Both the position numbers and the translations under genes were made by a program. From an uncultured Clostridia bacterium (GTDB taxonomy: Bacteria; Bacillota; Clostridia; Oscillospirales; Acutalibacteraceae): a stretch of DNA of 64,000 nucleotides. The DNA lies in the NCBI GenBank assembly GCA_947631855.1, contig CANRMX010000002.1:1-64000 (forward strand). The letters are read 5' to 3'. The notes beneath the pieces are model-generated. The model did no database searches. It was not told the DNA's origin and saw nothing but the letters and a program-made list of their open reading frames with translations. Positions 19,906 to 28,702 of this stretch are shown here, piece by piece (within the stretch, counting starts at the first letter, position 1; each line of letters opens with the position of its first letter).

Positions 19906-20160
19906 ATGGAAATTTCCTACACCCCCAAGGGCGTCTGCTCCCGGCAGATCGACATCGTGCTGGAGGACGGCGTGATCAAGTCCGTCAAGTTCACTGGCGG
20001 CTGCAACGGCAACACCCAGGGCGTGGCCGCGCTGGCCGTGGGCCTGACCCCTCAGGAGTACATCGCCCGCTGCAAGGGCATCCACTGCGGGACGAAGGAC
20101 ACCTCCTGCCCCGATCAGCTGGCCCATGCGCTGGAGGAAGCCCTGGCCGCCGCGGTCTAA
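19906..20160 (+). CDS. TSCPD domain-containing protein
   Basis: YTPKGVCSRQIDIVLEDGVIKSVKFTGGCNGNTQGVAALAVG...GTKDTSCPDQLAHAL. Confidence 0.9.
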   Translation: MEISYTPKGVCSRQIDIVLEDGVIKSVKFTGGCNGNTQGVAALAVGLTPQEYIARCKGIHCGTKDTSCPDQLAHALEEALAAAV

Positions 20161-20196
20161 GGATTCCTGTCAATCTGGCTGAATACAACACACATG

Positions 20197-20226
20197 GAAA
20201 GGCGCTGTCTTTGGATAGCGCCTTTC
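20197..20226 (+). terminator. Hairpin/terminator candidate after TSCPD gene
   Basis: gaaaggcgctgtc tttg gatagcgcctttc. Confidence 0.5.
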
Positions 20227-20484
20227 TAGTTTATCGAACAAGAAATATTAAATCTGTCCCTTCGGCGGACATGCGGTCTACGCTCCGCTTCGGTCGGCGC
20301 TGGGCGGTTGCCACTGGCAACCAGCGCCGACGAAGGGGCCCATTGAGAATGAAAAGGGGGACAAGCGTGTCGGCTGCGCCGAACGCTGGAAATGCGCTGC
20401 CTTTGGCAGCACATTTTTGTCGCCACGCGAAGAGGGCGCTGTCTTAGGACAGCGCCCTCCGCGTATTTCCGGGGTCGTTCCGGA

Positions 20485-20628
20485 TCAGCAGCCGCAGCCG
20501 CCGTTGTTGCCGGTGTAGCCGTCGTTTGCACAGCCACAGCCACAACCGTTGCCGCCGAAGCCGTTGCCGCAGCAGCTGAACAGGATCAGGATGAGGATGA
20601 TCCACAGACAATTGTTGTTACCACACAT
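20485..20628 (-). CDS. 47-aa Cys/Gly/Asn-rich peptide with one hydrophobic segment
   Basis: MCGNNNCLWIILILILFSCCGNGFGGNGCGCGCANDGYTGNNGGCGC; strong SD aaaggagg 13 nt upstream. Confidence 0.7.
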   Translation of the reverse strand: MCGNNNCLWIILILILFSCCGNGFGGNGCGCGCANDGYTGNNGGCGC

Positions 20629-20767
20629 GGAAGAGCGCCTCCTTTCATTTACACTCCATCCTATGAGCGGCGGAAAAATGTGTTCCAGATCCAAAAAAAT
20701 CAGTTGCAGAAAGAAATCGAGAGAAAATAAAAGCTCTGGTCGGGATAAATGCAAATAATCTTTTCAG

Positions 20768-20832
20768 TTTGACTTTCTTTGACTTTGACGGGAAAGTCAA
20801 AATGCGGTACACTAAAGTCAAAGAAAGTCAAA
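20768..20832 (+). promoter_or_regulatory. CtsR-controlled promoter: TTGACG-17-TACACT flanked by two CtsR operators
   Basis: TTTGACTTTCTTTGACT 20768-20784 and AGTCAAAGAAAGTCAAA 20816-20832, both fit (A/G)GTCAAA-NAN-(A/G)GTCAAA; -35 20785-20790, -10 20808-20813. Confidence 0.9.
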
Positions 20833-20856
20833 GGCAAAAAACAGGAGATGATAAAA

Positions 20857-21309
20857 ATGCGGATCAGCGACAGTGTGGCCAATTATATTTTGCAGCTTTT
20901 GAATTCCGCCGACGGCACCGCCGAGATCCAGCGCAACGAACTGGCGAACTTTCTGGGCTGCGTGCCCAGCCAGATCAACTACGTGCTGGCCTCCCGGTTC
21001 ACGCCCGAGCAGGGGTATCTGGTGGAAAGCCGCCGGGGCGGCGGGGGATACATCCGCATCACCCGCATTCGCATCTCGACCCCGGACATGATCATGCACA
21101 GCATCAACGCCATCGGCGATACGCTGGATGCCGGCACCGCCCGGGCCATGATCGAAAACCTGGTGTACAGCGGCGTGCTCACCCGTGGCACGGCGGGAAT
21201 CATCCAGGCAGCGGTTTCGGATAAATCGCTCAATTCCGTGCCCCGGGCGCTCCGGGACCAGGTTCGGGCCGTGATCTTCAAAAATGTATTGTTAGCCGCA
21301 AGGATTTAG
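20857..21309 (+). CDS. ctsR: Class III stress gene repressor CtsR
   Basis: ISDSVANYILQLLNSADGTAEIQRNELANFLGCVPSQINYVLASRFTPEQGYLVESRRGGGGYIRI. Confidence 0.95.
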   Translation: MRISDSVANYILQLLNSADGTAEIQRNELANFLGCVPSQINYVLASRFTPEQGYLVESRRGGGGYIRITRIRISTPDMIMHSINAIGDTLDAGTARAMIENLVYSGVLTRGTAGIIQAAVSDKSLNSVPRALRDQVRAVIFKNVLLAARI

Positions 21310-21336
21310 CGCATAGTATCAAAGGAGGAGTTTTTT

Positions 21337-21846
21337 ATGATCTGTCAAGCCTGCGGAAAAAAGACCGCCACCACCCATATCAAAACCGTCGTAAACGGCA
21401 AGCTCACCGAATACCATCTGTGTGAGGACTGCGCCCGGGAGAAGGGCTACGGCAGCTGGTTCAGCCATTGGGATCTGGACTTCGGCAATATGCTCAGCGG
21501 GCTGCTGGGCAGCACCCGCACGGAGGACGTGAAGCGCTGCGAGAAGTGCGGCGCCAGCTTTTCCGAGATCGCCGAAAGCGGCAAGGTGGGCTGCCCCGAG
21601 TGCTACAAGACCTTCCGGGCCCAGCTCCTGCCGGTGATCCAGCGGATCCACGGCACCGCCCAGCACAAAGGGAAAATTCCCGGCGGCTCTGCGTTGCGGG
21701 TCACGGAGCAGAATAACAAGATCGTACCGGTGCAGTCGGCCCTGGAAGAAAAACGCAAAGCGCTGCAAAAAGCCATCGAGGCGCAGGAGTTCGAGCAGGC
21801 CGCGGTGCTGAGAGACGAGATAAAGGAGCTGGAAAACAATGGATAA
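21337..21846 (+). CDS. mcsA: Protein-arginine kinase activator McsA
   Basis: MICQACGKKTATTHI...LCEDCA, CEKCG..CPEC zinc-finger pairs, UVR motif FEQAAVLRDEIKEL. Confidence 0.92.
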   Translation: MICQACGKKTATTHIKTVVNGKLTEYHLCEDCAREKGYGSWFSHWDLDFGNMLSGLLGSTRTEDVKRCEKCGASFSEIAESGKVGCPECYKTFRAQLLPVIQRIHGTAQHKGKIPGGSALRVTEQNNKIVPVQSALEEKRKALQKAIEAQEFEQAAVLRDEIKELENNG

Positions 21847-22873
21847 CGGCACAAGATGGTTTGAAAAATCCGGCCCGATGGGCGACGTGGTGTGCAGCAC
21901 CAGGGTGCGGCTGGCCCGCAATCTCAAGCAGTATCCCTTCCCTGCAAGGGCCAGCGCCGCACAGAAGGCCGAGATCGAGGAAAAGGTCAAAAACGCCCTG
22001 CTGTCCGGCAACAGCATCCTTTCCGGCGAATTCCGCTTCGTGCCGCTGGAGGAGCTTTCGGACACCCAGGCCATCGCCCTGGTAGAGCGCCACGTGGTCA
22101 GCCCGGAATTCGTCTCCGACCGCCGGGGCAAGGCGGTGCTGGTCTCCGAGGACGAAAGCCTGTCCATCATGATCAACGAGGAGGATCACCTGCGCATTCA
22201 GGTGATGCGCAGCGGGCTTTCGCTGAAAGAGGCCGCCGAGACCGCCGACCGGCTGGATACTCTGCTGGGCGAGTCGCTGGATTTCGCCTTTGATCCTCAG
22301 CTGGGGTACCTCACCCAGTGCCCCACCAATCTGGGCATTGGCATGCGGGCTTCGGTGATGCTCCATCTGCCTGCCCTCACCGAGACAGGGGCCATTTCCC
22401 GCATCGCGGCCAATCTGTCCAAGCTGGGCATGACCCTGCGGGGCTCCTACGGCGAGGGCAGCGGGGTGATCGGCGGGATGTATCAGCTTTCCAACCAGAT
22501 CACCCTGGGGCTCAGCGAAGGGGAGGCCTTGGCCAACCTGAGCACCATTTCCGACCAGCTCATCGGCGAGGAGAAGAAAGCCCGGCGGGCCCTGACGGAA
22601 ACCATCGTGGCCCAGGATCAGATCGAGCGAGCGGTGGGCGTTCTGAAAAGTGCCCGGCTGCTCTCCACCGAGGAATGTATGAAGCTGCTGTCCCTGCTCC
22701 GGCTGGGGCTTTCCACCGGGTTGCTGACGGGCATCGGCTATGAAGAACTGAACGCGCTGTCTTTCCGGGTGCAGCCCTGCACCCTGTCGGCGGGCAAGCC
22801 GCTGACCGAAGCCCAGCGCGATGCCCTGCGGGCCGAGACGGTCCGGCAGGTCTGCGCAAAGATCAAGGAGTGA
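21839..22873 (+). CDS. mcsB: Protein-arginine kinase McsB
   Basis: VVCSTRVRLARNLKQYPFP, GYLTQCPTNLGIGMRASVMLHLPAL, RGSYGEGS. Confidence 0.95.
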   Translation: MDNGTRWFEKSGPMGDVVCSTRVRLARNLKQYPFPARASAAQKAEIEEKVKNALLSGNSILSGEFRFVPLEELSDTQAIALVERHVVSPEFVSDRRGKAVLVSEDESLSIMINEEDHLRIQVMRSGLSLKEAAETADRLDTLLGESLDFAFDPQLGYLTQCPTNLGIGMRASVMLHLPALTETGAISRIAANLSKLGMTLRGSYGEGSGVIGGMYQLSNQITLGLSEGEALANLSTISDQLIGEEKKARRALTETIVAQDQIERAVGVLKSARLLSTEECMKLLSLLRLGLSTGLLTGIGYEELNALSFRVQPCTLSAGKPLTEAQRDALRAETVRQVCAKIKE

Positions 22874-22877
22874 TTGG

Positions 22878-25328
22878 ATGATGTATCGTTTTAACGGATT
22901 TACGGAAAAGGCCAACAACGCGCTGAACCTGGCTGTCAGCAGCGCGGAGGAGATGGGCCACGACTATATCGGCAGCGAACACGTGGTGCTGGGCCTCTTG
23001 AAGGAGGGCACCGGCGTGGCCAGCGCGGTGCTCACCAAGCTGGGCGCCACTGCGGAATCTTACGAAAAGCTCATCCGGGAGCGGGTTGGGACGGGCACGC
23101 CCACCGATCTTTCCCCGGACGCCTTTACCCCGCGCACCAAGCAGATTTTGCAGATCGCCGCCATGGCGGGCGCCCGGCTGCACAATGCCTATGTGGGCAC
23201 CGAGCATCTGCTCATCGCGGTGATGGAGGACGAAAGCTGCTACGGTATGCGTTTCCTGCACCAGCTGGGCGTGGAGCCCAACCGCATCGTGGCGGAGCTT
23301 TCCGCCCTGCTCAACAACACTTCCTTCTCCGCCGGCGGCGAAGCCGGCCAGAGCGGCGAGGGCGGCGGCAAGGCCGAAGGCAAGGCACTGGATCAGTTTG
23401 GCCGCGACCTGACAAAGCTGGCCGCCGAGGGCAAGATCGACCCGGTGATCGGCCGGGAGCAGGAGATCGAGCGGGTGATCCAGATCCTCTCCCGCCGGAC
23501 GAAAAATAACCCCGTGCTGATCGGCGAGCCGGGCGTGGGCAAGACCGCCGTGGCCGAGGGCCTGGCGCTGAAGATCCACGCCGGCGACGTGCCCGAGCTG
23601 CTCAAGGGCAAACGGCTGATCTCCCTGGACCTCACCGGGATGGTGGCCGGCACCAAGTATCGGGGCGACTTTGAGGAGCGGATCAAGAACGCCATCGACG
23701 AGGTGAAGAACGACGGCAACATCATCCTCTTCATCGACGAGCTGCACACCATCATCGGCGCAGGCTCCGCCGAAGGCTCCACCGACGCCGCCAACATTTT
23801 GAAGCCCGCCTTGGCCCGTGGTGATTTCCAGGTGATCGGCGCCACCACCATCGAGGAGTACCGCAAGCACATCGAGAAGGACGCCGCCCTGGAGCGCCGC
23901 TTCCAGCCCGTCACCGTGGATGAGCCCAGCGAGGAAGAGGCCGTCGCCATCCTCAAGGGGCTCAAGGATCGGTACGAGGCCCACCATAAGGTGCAGATCA
24001 CCGACGAAGCCATCGAGGCCGCCGTGGCGCTTTCCGCCCGGTATATCTCCGACCGCTATCTGCCCGACAAGGCCATCGACCTGGTGGACGAAGCCGCGTC
24101 CCGCGTAAGGCTGCGCACCTTTACGGCTCCGGATGATTTGCAGGAGCTGGAGAAGCAGATCAAGGAAGTGGAGATCGAAAAGGCCGCCGCGGTCAATTCC
24201 CAGGATTTTGAACAGGCCGCCGCGCTGCGAGACAAGCAGAAGGAACTGCAGGAGCGCCTGGAGCGCCAGCGGGACGAGTGGGCCGCCCGGAACGAGCGGA
24301 ACAATTCTGTGGTCAGCGCCAACGATATCGCGGACATCGTGTCCATGTGGACGGGCGTCCCGGTGGCCCGCCTCACTGAGGAGGAGAGCCAGCGGCTTTT
24401 GAAGCTGGAAGATACTCTGCACCAGCGGGTGATCGGCCAGCAGGAAGCTGTGACGGCCATCGCCAAGGCCATCCGCCGGGGCAGAGTGGGGCTGAAAGAC
24501 AAGAACCGGCCCATCGGGTCCTTCATCTTCCTGGGCCCCACCGGCGTTGGCAAGACCGAGCTGTGCAAGGCATTGGCCGAAGCCATGTTCGGCGACGAAA
24601 AAGCCATGGTCCGTTTCGATATGTCCGAATATATGGAGAAGCACACCGTGTCCCGGCTGGTGGGTTCGCCGCCCGGATATGTGGGCTATGACGAGGGCGG
24701 CCAGCTCACGGAGGCCGTGCGCCGCAGGCCCTATTCAGTAGTGCTGTTCGACGAGATCGAAAAGGCCCACCCGGATGTGTTCAACATCCTGCTGCAAATT
24801 TTGGAGGACGGCCGCGTCACCGATTCCCAGGGCAAGACCGTGGATTTCAAGAACACCGTCATCATCATGACCTCCAACGTGGGCGCGCGGCTGATCACCG
24901 AAAAGCAGCAAAACCTGGGCTTCTCCCAGGCGGCCAGTGAATCCGGCGACTTCGAGCGCACCAAGGAGCTGGTGATGGGCGAACTGAAAAACCTCTTCCG
25001 GCCCGAATTCCTCAACCGTGTGGACGACATCATCGTATTCCACAAGCTGACCCGGGAGGACACCGCGCAGATCGCCGAGAAGATGCTGCGGACGCTGCAG
25101 GCGAAACTTTCGGACATGGAGATCGAGATGACCTTCACGCCCGAAGCCATCAACGCCATCGCCGAAAAGGGCTTCGATCCCGTTTACGGCGCCCGGCCGC
25201 TGCGCAGGGCCATCCAGAGCGAGATCGAGGACGCCGTGTCCGAACGGATGCTGGAAGGCGCGGTCATCGCCGGCAAGCGGTACCAGTGCACCTTCGCGGA
25301 CGGCAAATTCACCTTTACCGAGCAATAA
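22878..25328 (+). CDS. clpC: ATP-dependent Clp protease ATP-binding subunit ClpC
   Basis: [41 protein letters not shown], two AAA+ modules [14 protein letters not shown] and [18 protein letters not shown] motif. Confidence 0.97.
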   Translation: MMYRFNGFTEKANNALNLAVSSAEEMGHDYIGSEHVVLGLLKEGTGVASAVLTKLGATAESYEKLIRERVGTGTPTDLSPDAFTPRTKQILQIAAMAGARLHNAYVGTEHLLIAVMEDESCYGMRFLHQLGVEPNRIVAELSALLNNTSFSAGGEAGQSGEGGGKAEGKALDQFGRDLTKLAAEGKIDPVIGREQEIERVIQILSRRTKNNPVLIGEPGVGKTAVAEGLALKIHAGDVPELLKGKRLISLDLTGMVAGTKYRGDFEERIKNAIDEVKNDGNIILFIDELHTIIGAGSAEGSTDAANILKPALARGDFQVIGATTIEEYRKHIEKDAALERRFQPVTVDEPSEEEAVAILKGLKDRYEAHHKVQITDEAIEAAVALSARYISDRYLPDKAIDLVDEAASRVRLRTFTAPDDLQELEKQIKEVEIEKAAAVNSQDFEQAAALRDKQKELQERLERQRDEWAARNERNNSVVSANDIADIVSMWTGVPVARLTEEESQRLLKLEDTLHQRVIGQQEAVTAIAKAIRRGRVGLKDKNRPIGSFIFLGPTGVGKTELCKALAEAMFGDEKAMVRFDMSEYMEKHTVSRLVGSPPGYVGYDEGGQLTEAVRRRPYSVVLFDEIEKAHPDVFNILLQILEDGRVTDSQGKTVDFKNTVIIMTSNVGARLITEKQQNLGFSQAASESGDFERTKELVMGELKNLFRPEFLNRVDDIIVFHKLTREDTAQIAEKMLRTLQAKLSDMEIEMTFTPEAINAIAEKGFDPVYGARPLRRAIQSEIEDAVSERMLEGAVIAGKRYQCTFADGKFTFTEQ

Positions 25329-25359
25329 GCCCGGACAGCAAATCTTCCACTTGCAATGA

Positions 25360-25395
25360 GCCCCCGCCCTTTCCTTTCCGGGAATGGGCGGGGGC
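25360..25395 (+). terminator. Terminator-like stem after clpC
   Basis: gcccccgccc...gggcgggggc (short U-tract). Confidence 0.6.
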
Positions 25396-25424
25396 TTCCG
25401 CGTCTCAAAAAATTTTTCAAGCCC

Positions 25425-25454
25425 TGTAACCTTTTCCCTCTTTCTTCCGTCTAA
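25425..25454 (+). promoter_or_regulatory. Candidate ECF-sigma-type promoter
   Basis: TGTAAC (25425-25430), 17 bp, CGTCTAA (25448-25454). Confidence 0.5.
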
Positions 25455-25529
25455 TAAGTATGGGGCTTGCGAAAGGCCTCCTTGCGGACTTCTTCGCAGG
25501 AAAGAAACTGGAAGGGAAGGAAAAGGAAA

Positions 25530-25676
25530 ATGAAGAAACTGACCACACTGCTGCTGACGCTGGCGCTGCTGCTGGGCATCCTGACCGGCTGCGGCGACGA
25601 CGACAACACCGCTGCCCGGCCCAGCCAGGATGCGTCCTACGCCGGGCACACCACGGAAGGGCCGGAGGTGCCCTGA
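25530..25676 (+). CDS. Very small predicted lipoprotein (48 aa)
   Basis: MKKLTTLLLTLALLLGILTGCGDDDN: signal peptide plus lipobox LTGC; SD ggaagggaagg upstream. Confidence 0.6.
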   Translation: MKKLTTLLLTLALLLGILTGCGDDDNTAARPSQDASYAGHTTEGPEVP

Positions 25677-25685
25677 CGGCCCAGC

Positions 25686-26609
25686 CTATTCAAACCGGGT
25701 CGCGATGCGCTTGTCGCTCATGGGCGGGGAATAGACAAATTCGTCCATGTGGTCCCCTTGGAAAAAGTATTCTGGGGGCGCAGGCCGACGGGCTTCGCCG
25801 TCAAAGGTCTCGATGATGATGAGCTTGATCTTCATCCGCGCGGGGAGGATGCTCTTGATGAACACACTGGCCTGCTGTCCGGGATAGATGTTCTCCTTGA
25901 GCTCCGCCAGCCCCGCCAGATTGGGCTTCAGCTCCACGAACGCGCCGTAGGCCTCCACGGTGCGGATGATCCCCGCCACCGTCTCTCCGGGATGAAATCC
26001 CGCGGCGTTTTCCTCCCAGGTGCCCAGCAGTTCCTTGTGGGACAGGGTGATCCTGCCGTTCTCCACGGACTTCACCACCGCCCGGATATCCATCCCCACC
26101 GCCAGCCGTTCTCTGGGATGCTCGATGCGGGAAACGGAAATGGCGTCGATGGGCAGCAGGGAGGCGATCCCGCAGCCGATGTCCGCAAAAGCGCCGAAGG
26201 GCTCGATGTGGGTGATCCGCGCGTCGATCACGTCGCCGGGCGCCAGCCGGTCTATGTATTCCCGCCGGCACCGCTCCTGGGCGGCCCGCCGGGAGAGCAG
26301 GGCAAGGGGAGCGCCATCCTCGTCGCGGGTCACCGCCTGCACGGTGAAGCACACCGGCCGGTTGACCCGGGACAGGATCGCGATATCCCGCACCGCGCCT
26401 TCGGCGATGCCCAGCGCGCCCTCCTCCCGGGGGATCACGCCGCGGATCGGGCCCAGATTCACCAGAAGATCGTGCTTCCCGTTACACAGTACCGCCCGGG
26501 CTTCCAAAATGCGGCCTTCCCGCTGGGCGTCGGCCAGGGTAGCCGGGGACGACAGCGCCGCTTTATTTTCAAAGGTGTCCAAGTTGTGGCCTTCCGGATA
26601 AAAACGCAT
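25686..26609 (-). CDS. S1 RNA-binding domain protein (RpsA-like)
   Basis: LAPGDVIDARITHIEPFGAFADIGCGIASLLPIDAIS and GETVAGIIRTVEAYGAFVELKPNLAGLAE S1 repeats. Confidence 0.85.
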   Translation of the reverse strand: MRFYPEGHNLDTFENKAALSSPATLADAQREGRILEARAVLCNGKHDLLVNLGPIRGVIPREEGALGIAEGAVRDIAILSRVNRPVCFTVQAVTRDEDGAPLALLSRRAAQERCRREYIDRLAPGDVIDARITHIEPFGAFADIGCGIASLLPIDAISVSRIEHPRERLAVGMDIRAVVKSVENGRITLSHKELLGTWEENAAGFHPGETVAGIIRTVEAYGAFVELKPNLAGLAELKENIYPGQQASVFIKSILPARMKIKLIIIETFDGEARRPAPPEYFFQGDHMDEFVYSPPMSDKRIATRFE

Positions 26610-26791
26610 GATTTGCGACCATTCCTTTCTTCTTACGGGGAAACGTCCTCCTGAAACTGTAAAAAGTATATGCGCGGTCAAAAGGCAAAATAACCCGCCC
26701 GGGGACTTGCAAGCGGGGACAAAATGCGCTACAATAAGGGAGCGAATTGCGCGATGCACGAATCAACTGAAAACAAGGAAGGTCACGAACA

Positions 26792-27640
26792 ATGAAAAGA
26801 GTATTGCTTATTTTGCTGGCGGTCTGCCTGCTGCTGACCGGCGCTGCCTGCGGCGGCTCCAGCTCCGGCGAAGATTCTCCGGCGGCCAAGGTGCTGGAAA
26901 GCGGCGATGAGCTGCTCCAGCCCGAAGATCTGGTGCAGAAGACCAACAACAAGGCGCCGGGCTACCAACTGGACAAGCCCCAAAAAGGGGAGGAGATCGC
27001 GGTGATCACCCTGGCCAGCGGCGAAGTGATCAAGCTGCGGTTCTTCCCGGACGAAGCCCCCAAGGCCGTCTATAATTTCAAGCGCCACGCCATAGATGGA
27101 TACTACGATGGCCTGACGTTCCACCGCATCGTGGACGAATTCATGATCCAGGGCGGCGACCCGGAGGGCAAAGGCTACGGCGGAGAGAGCGTGTGGGGAG
27201 AACCCTTTGAGGACGAATTCAACGCCAATCTGCTCAACCTGGACGGTTCCGTCTCCATGGCCAATTCCGGGCAGAATACCAACGGCAGCCAGTTCTTCAT
27301 CAACGCCACCGGCGGCGGAGACATGGGCTGGAGCTACTACGAGCAGGGCTATGAGATGTATAAGGAACAGCCCGAGGCGTTTATCAGCTATTACCGCAAC
27401 TGGCCGGATATGGATAAGCTCACCGACAAGGTGAAAGCGCTCTATGACGAGCACGGCGGCAACGTCCATCTGGACGGCTATTACAGCGTGGTGAATACCG
27501 GCCACACGGTGTTCGCCCAGGTGTTCGAGGGCATGGACACGGTGTATGCCCTCACCAAGGTGGCTACCGATCCCACCACCGCTGCGCCGCTGGAGCCCGT
27601 GGTGATGGAGAAAGTGGAGATCGTGCCCTACGAAGGATAA
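26792..27640 (+). CDS. Peptidyl-prolyl cis-trans isomerase (cyclophilin) lipoprotein
   Basis: lipobox LLTGAAC; GLTFHRIVDEFMIQGGDPEGKGYGGESVWGEPFEDEF, NTNGSQFFINAT. Confidence 0.92.
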   Translation: MKRVLLILLAVCLLLTGAACGGSSSGEDSPAAKVLESGDELLQPEDLVQKTNNKAPGYQLDKPQKGEEIAVITLASGEVIKLRFFPDEAPKAVYNFKRHAIDGYYDGLTFHRIVDEFMIQGGDPEGKGYGGESVWGEPFEDEFNANLLNLDGSVSMANSGQNTNGSQFFINATGGGDMGWSYYEQGYEMYKEQPEAFISYYRNWPDMDKLTDKVKALYDEHGGNVHLDGYYSVVNTGHTVFAQVFEGMDTVYALTKVATDPTTAAPLEPVVMEKVEIVPYEG

Positions 27641-27658
27641 ACCCAAATATCGTTCAGC

Positions 27659-27688
27659 AGGCAGGACGGGAAACCGTTCTGCCTTTTG
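27659..27688 (+). terminator. Terminator after cyclophilin gene
   Basis: aggcaggacgg gaaa ccgttctgccttttg. Confidence 0.85.
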
Positions 27689-27893
27689 CTGTCAGGCCCG
27701 CCCGCAAGACGACATAATTTTTTGCTTGATGATCTTCCGTTCGTATGGTATAATAGACCAGTACTATGTGCGGCGCGGGCGGCATGGGTAAAAATCAGAG
27801 AGCCTCACCCGCGAAGAATCGGGCCGTGCCCGCGGCGGATGTATACATTCTTTTCATTTTGGCAGACTATCCTTGCAGGAAGGAGATGCTGCA

Positions 27894-28655
27894 ATGAAAA
27901 AGGAAGCGTACAGAAACGAGGAGGAAGGCGGCCGGGAGGACAACGGGGGAGAGTACAGCTCCGAACAGCAGAGACAGATCACCGAAAGCGGCTCCGTCAC
28001 CACCAAGAACCACGGACACGTCATCCACTGCCTGACGATCATCGGACAGATTGAGGGCCACTACATTCTGCCCAGTCAGAACAAGACCACCAAGTATGAG
28101 CACGTGATCCCTCAGATCGTGGCCATCGAGGAGGATCCTCAGATCGACGGCCTGCTGATGCTGCTGAACACGGTGGGCGGCGATGTGGAGGCCGGGCTGG
28201 CCCTGGCCGAGCTGGTGGCGGGGATGAAGAAGCCCACCGTCTCTCTGGTGCTGGGGGGCGGCCATTCCATCGGCGTGCCGCTGGCCGTGGCCGCAAAGCG
28301 GTCGTTTATCGCGGAATCTGCCTCCATGACCATCCATCCGGTGCGCATGAACGGCCTGGTGCTGGGCATTCCCCAGACGCTGGAATATTTCCAGCGGATG
28401 CAGGACCGGATCACCAATTTTGTGATCCAGAATTCCAACATCACCCGCGAGCGCTTTATGACGCTGGCGATGAACACCCAGGAGCTGGTGATGGATGTGG
28501 GCACCGTCCTGGACGGCCCGGACGCCGTGGACGAGGGACTGATCGATTCTCTCGGTTCGCTGTCCGACGCGCTGGACTGCCTGTACCGCATGATCGACCA
28601 GGACAAGAAAAAAGGGAAGGGCAAAAACACCCAGTCCCGGAAGAAGAGCGACTGA
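27894..28655 (+). CDS. ClpP-fold protease, TepA-like
   Basis: [58 protein letters not shown]. Confidence 0.88.
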   Translation: MKKEAYRNEEEGGREDNGGEYSSEQQRQITESGSVTTKNHGHVIHCLTIIGQIEGHYILPSQNKTTKYEHVIPQIVAIEEDPQIDGLLMLLNTVGGDVEAGLALAELVAGMKKPTVSLVLGGGHSIGVPLAVAAKRSFIAESASMTIHPVRMNGLVLGIPQTLEYFQRMQDRITNFVIQNSNITRERFMTLAMNTQELVMDVGTVLDGPDAVDEGLIDSLGSLSDALDCLYRMIDQDKKKGKGKNTQSRKKSD

Positions 28656-28702
28656 CCGGCCCTTGCCGGTACATATATACCCAACTATCAGGAGGATGCT
28701 GT

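Noticed and set aside
22863-24644. 593-aa antisense ORF opposite clpC
   Set aside because: Shadow ORF; no domain signal and clpC is highly conserved.
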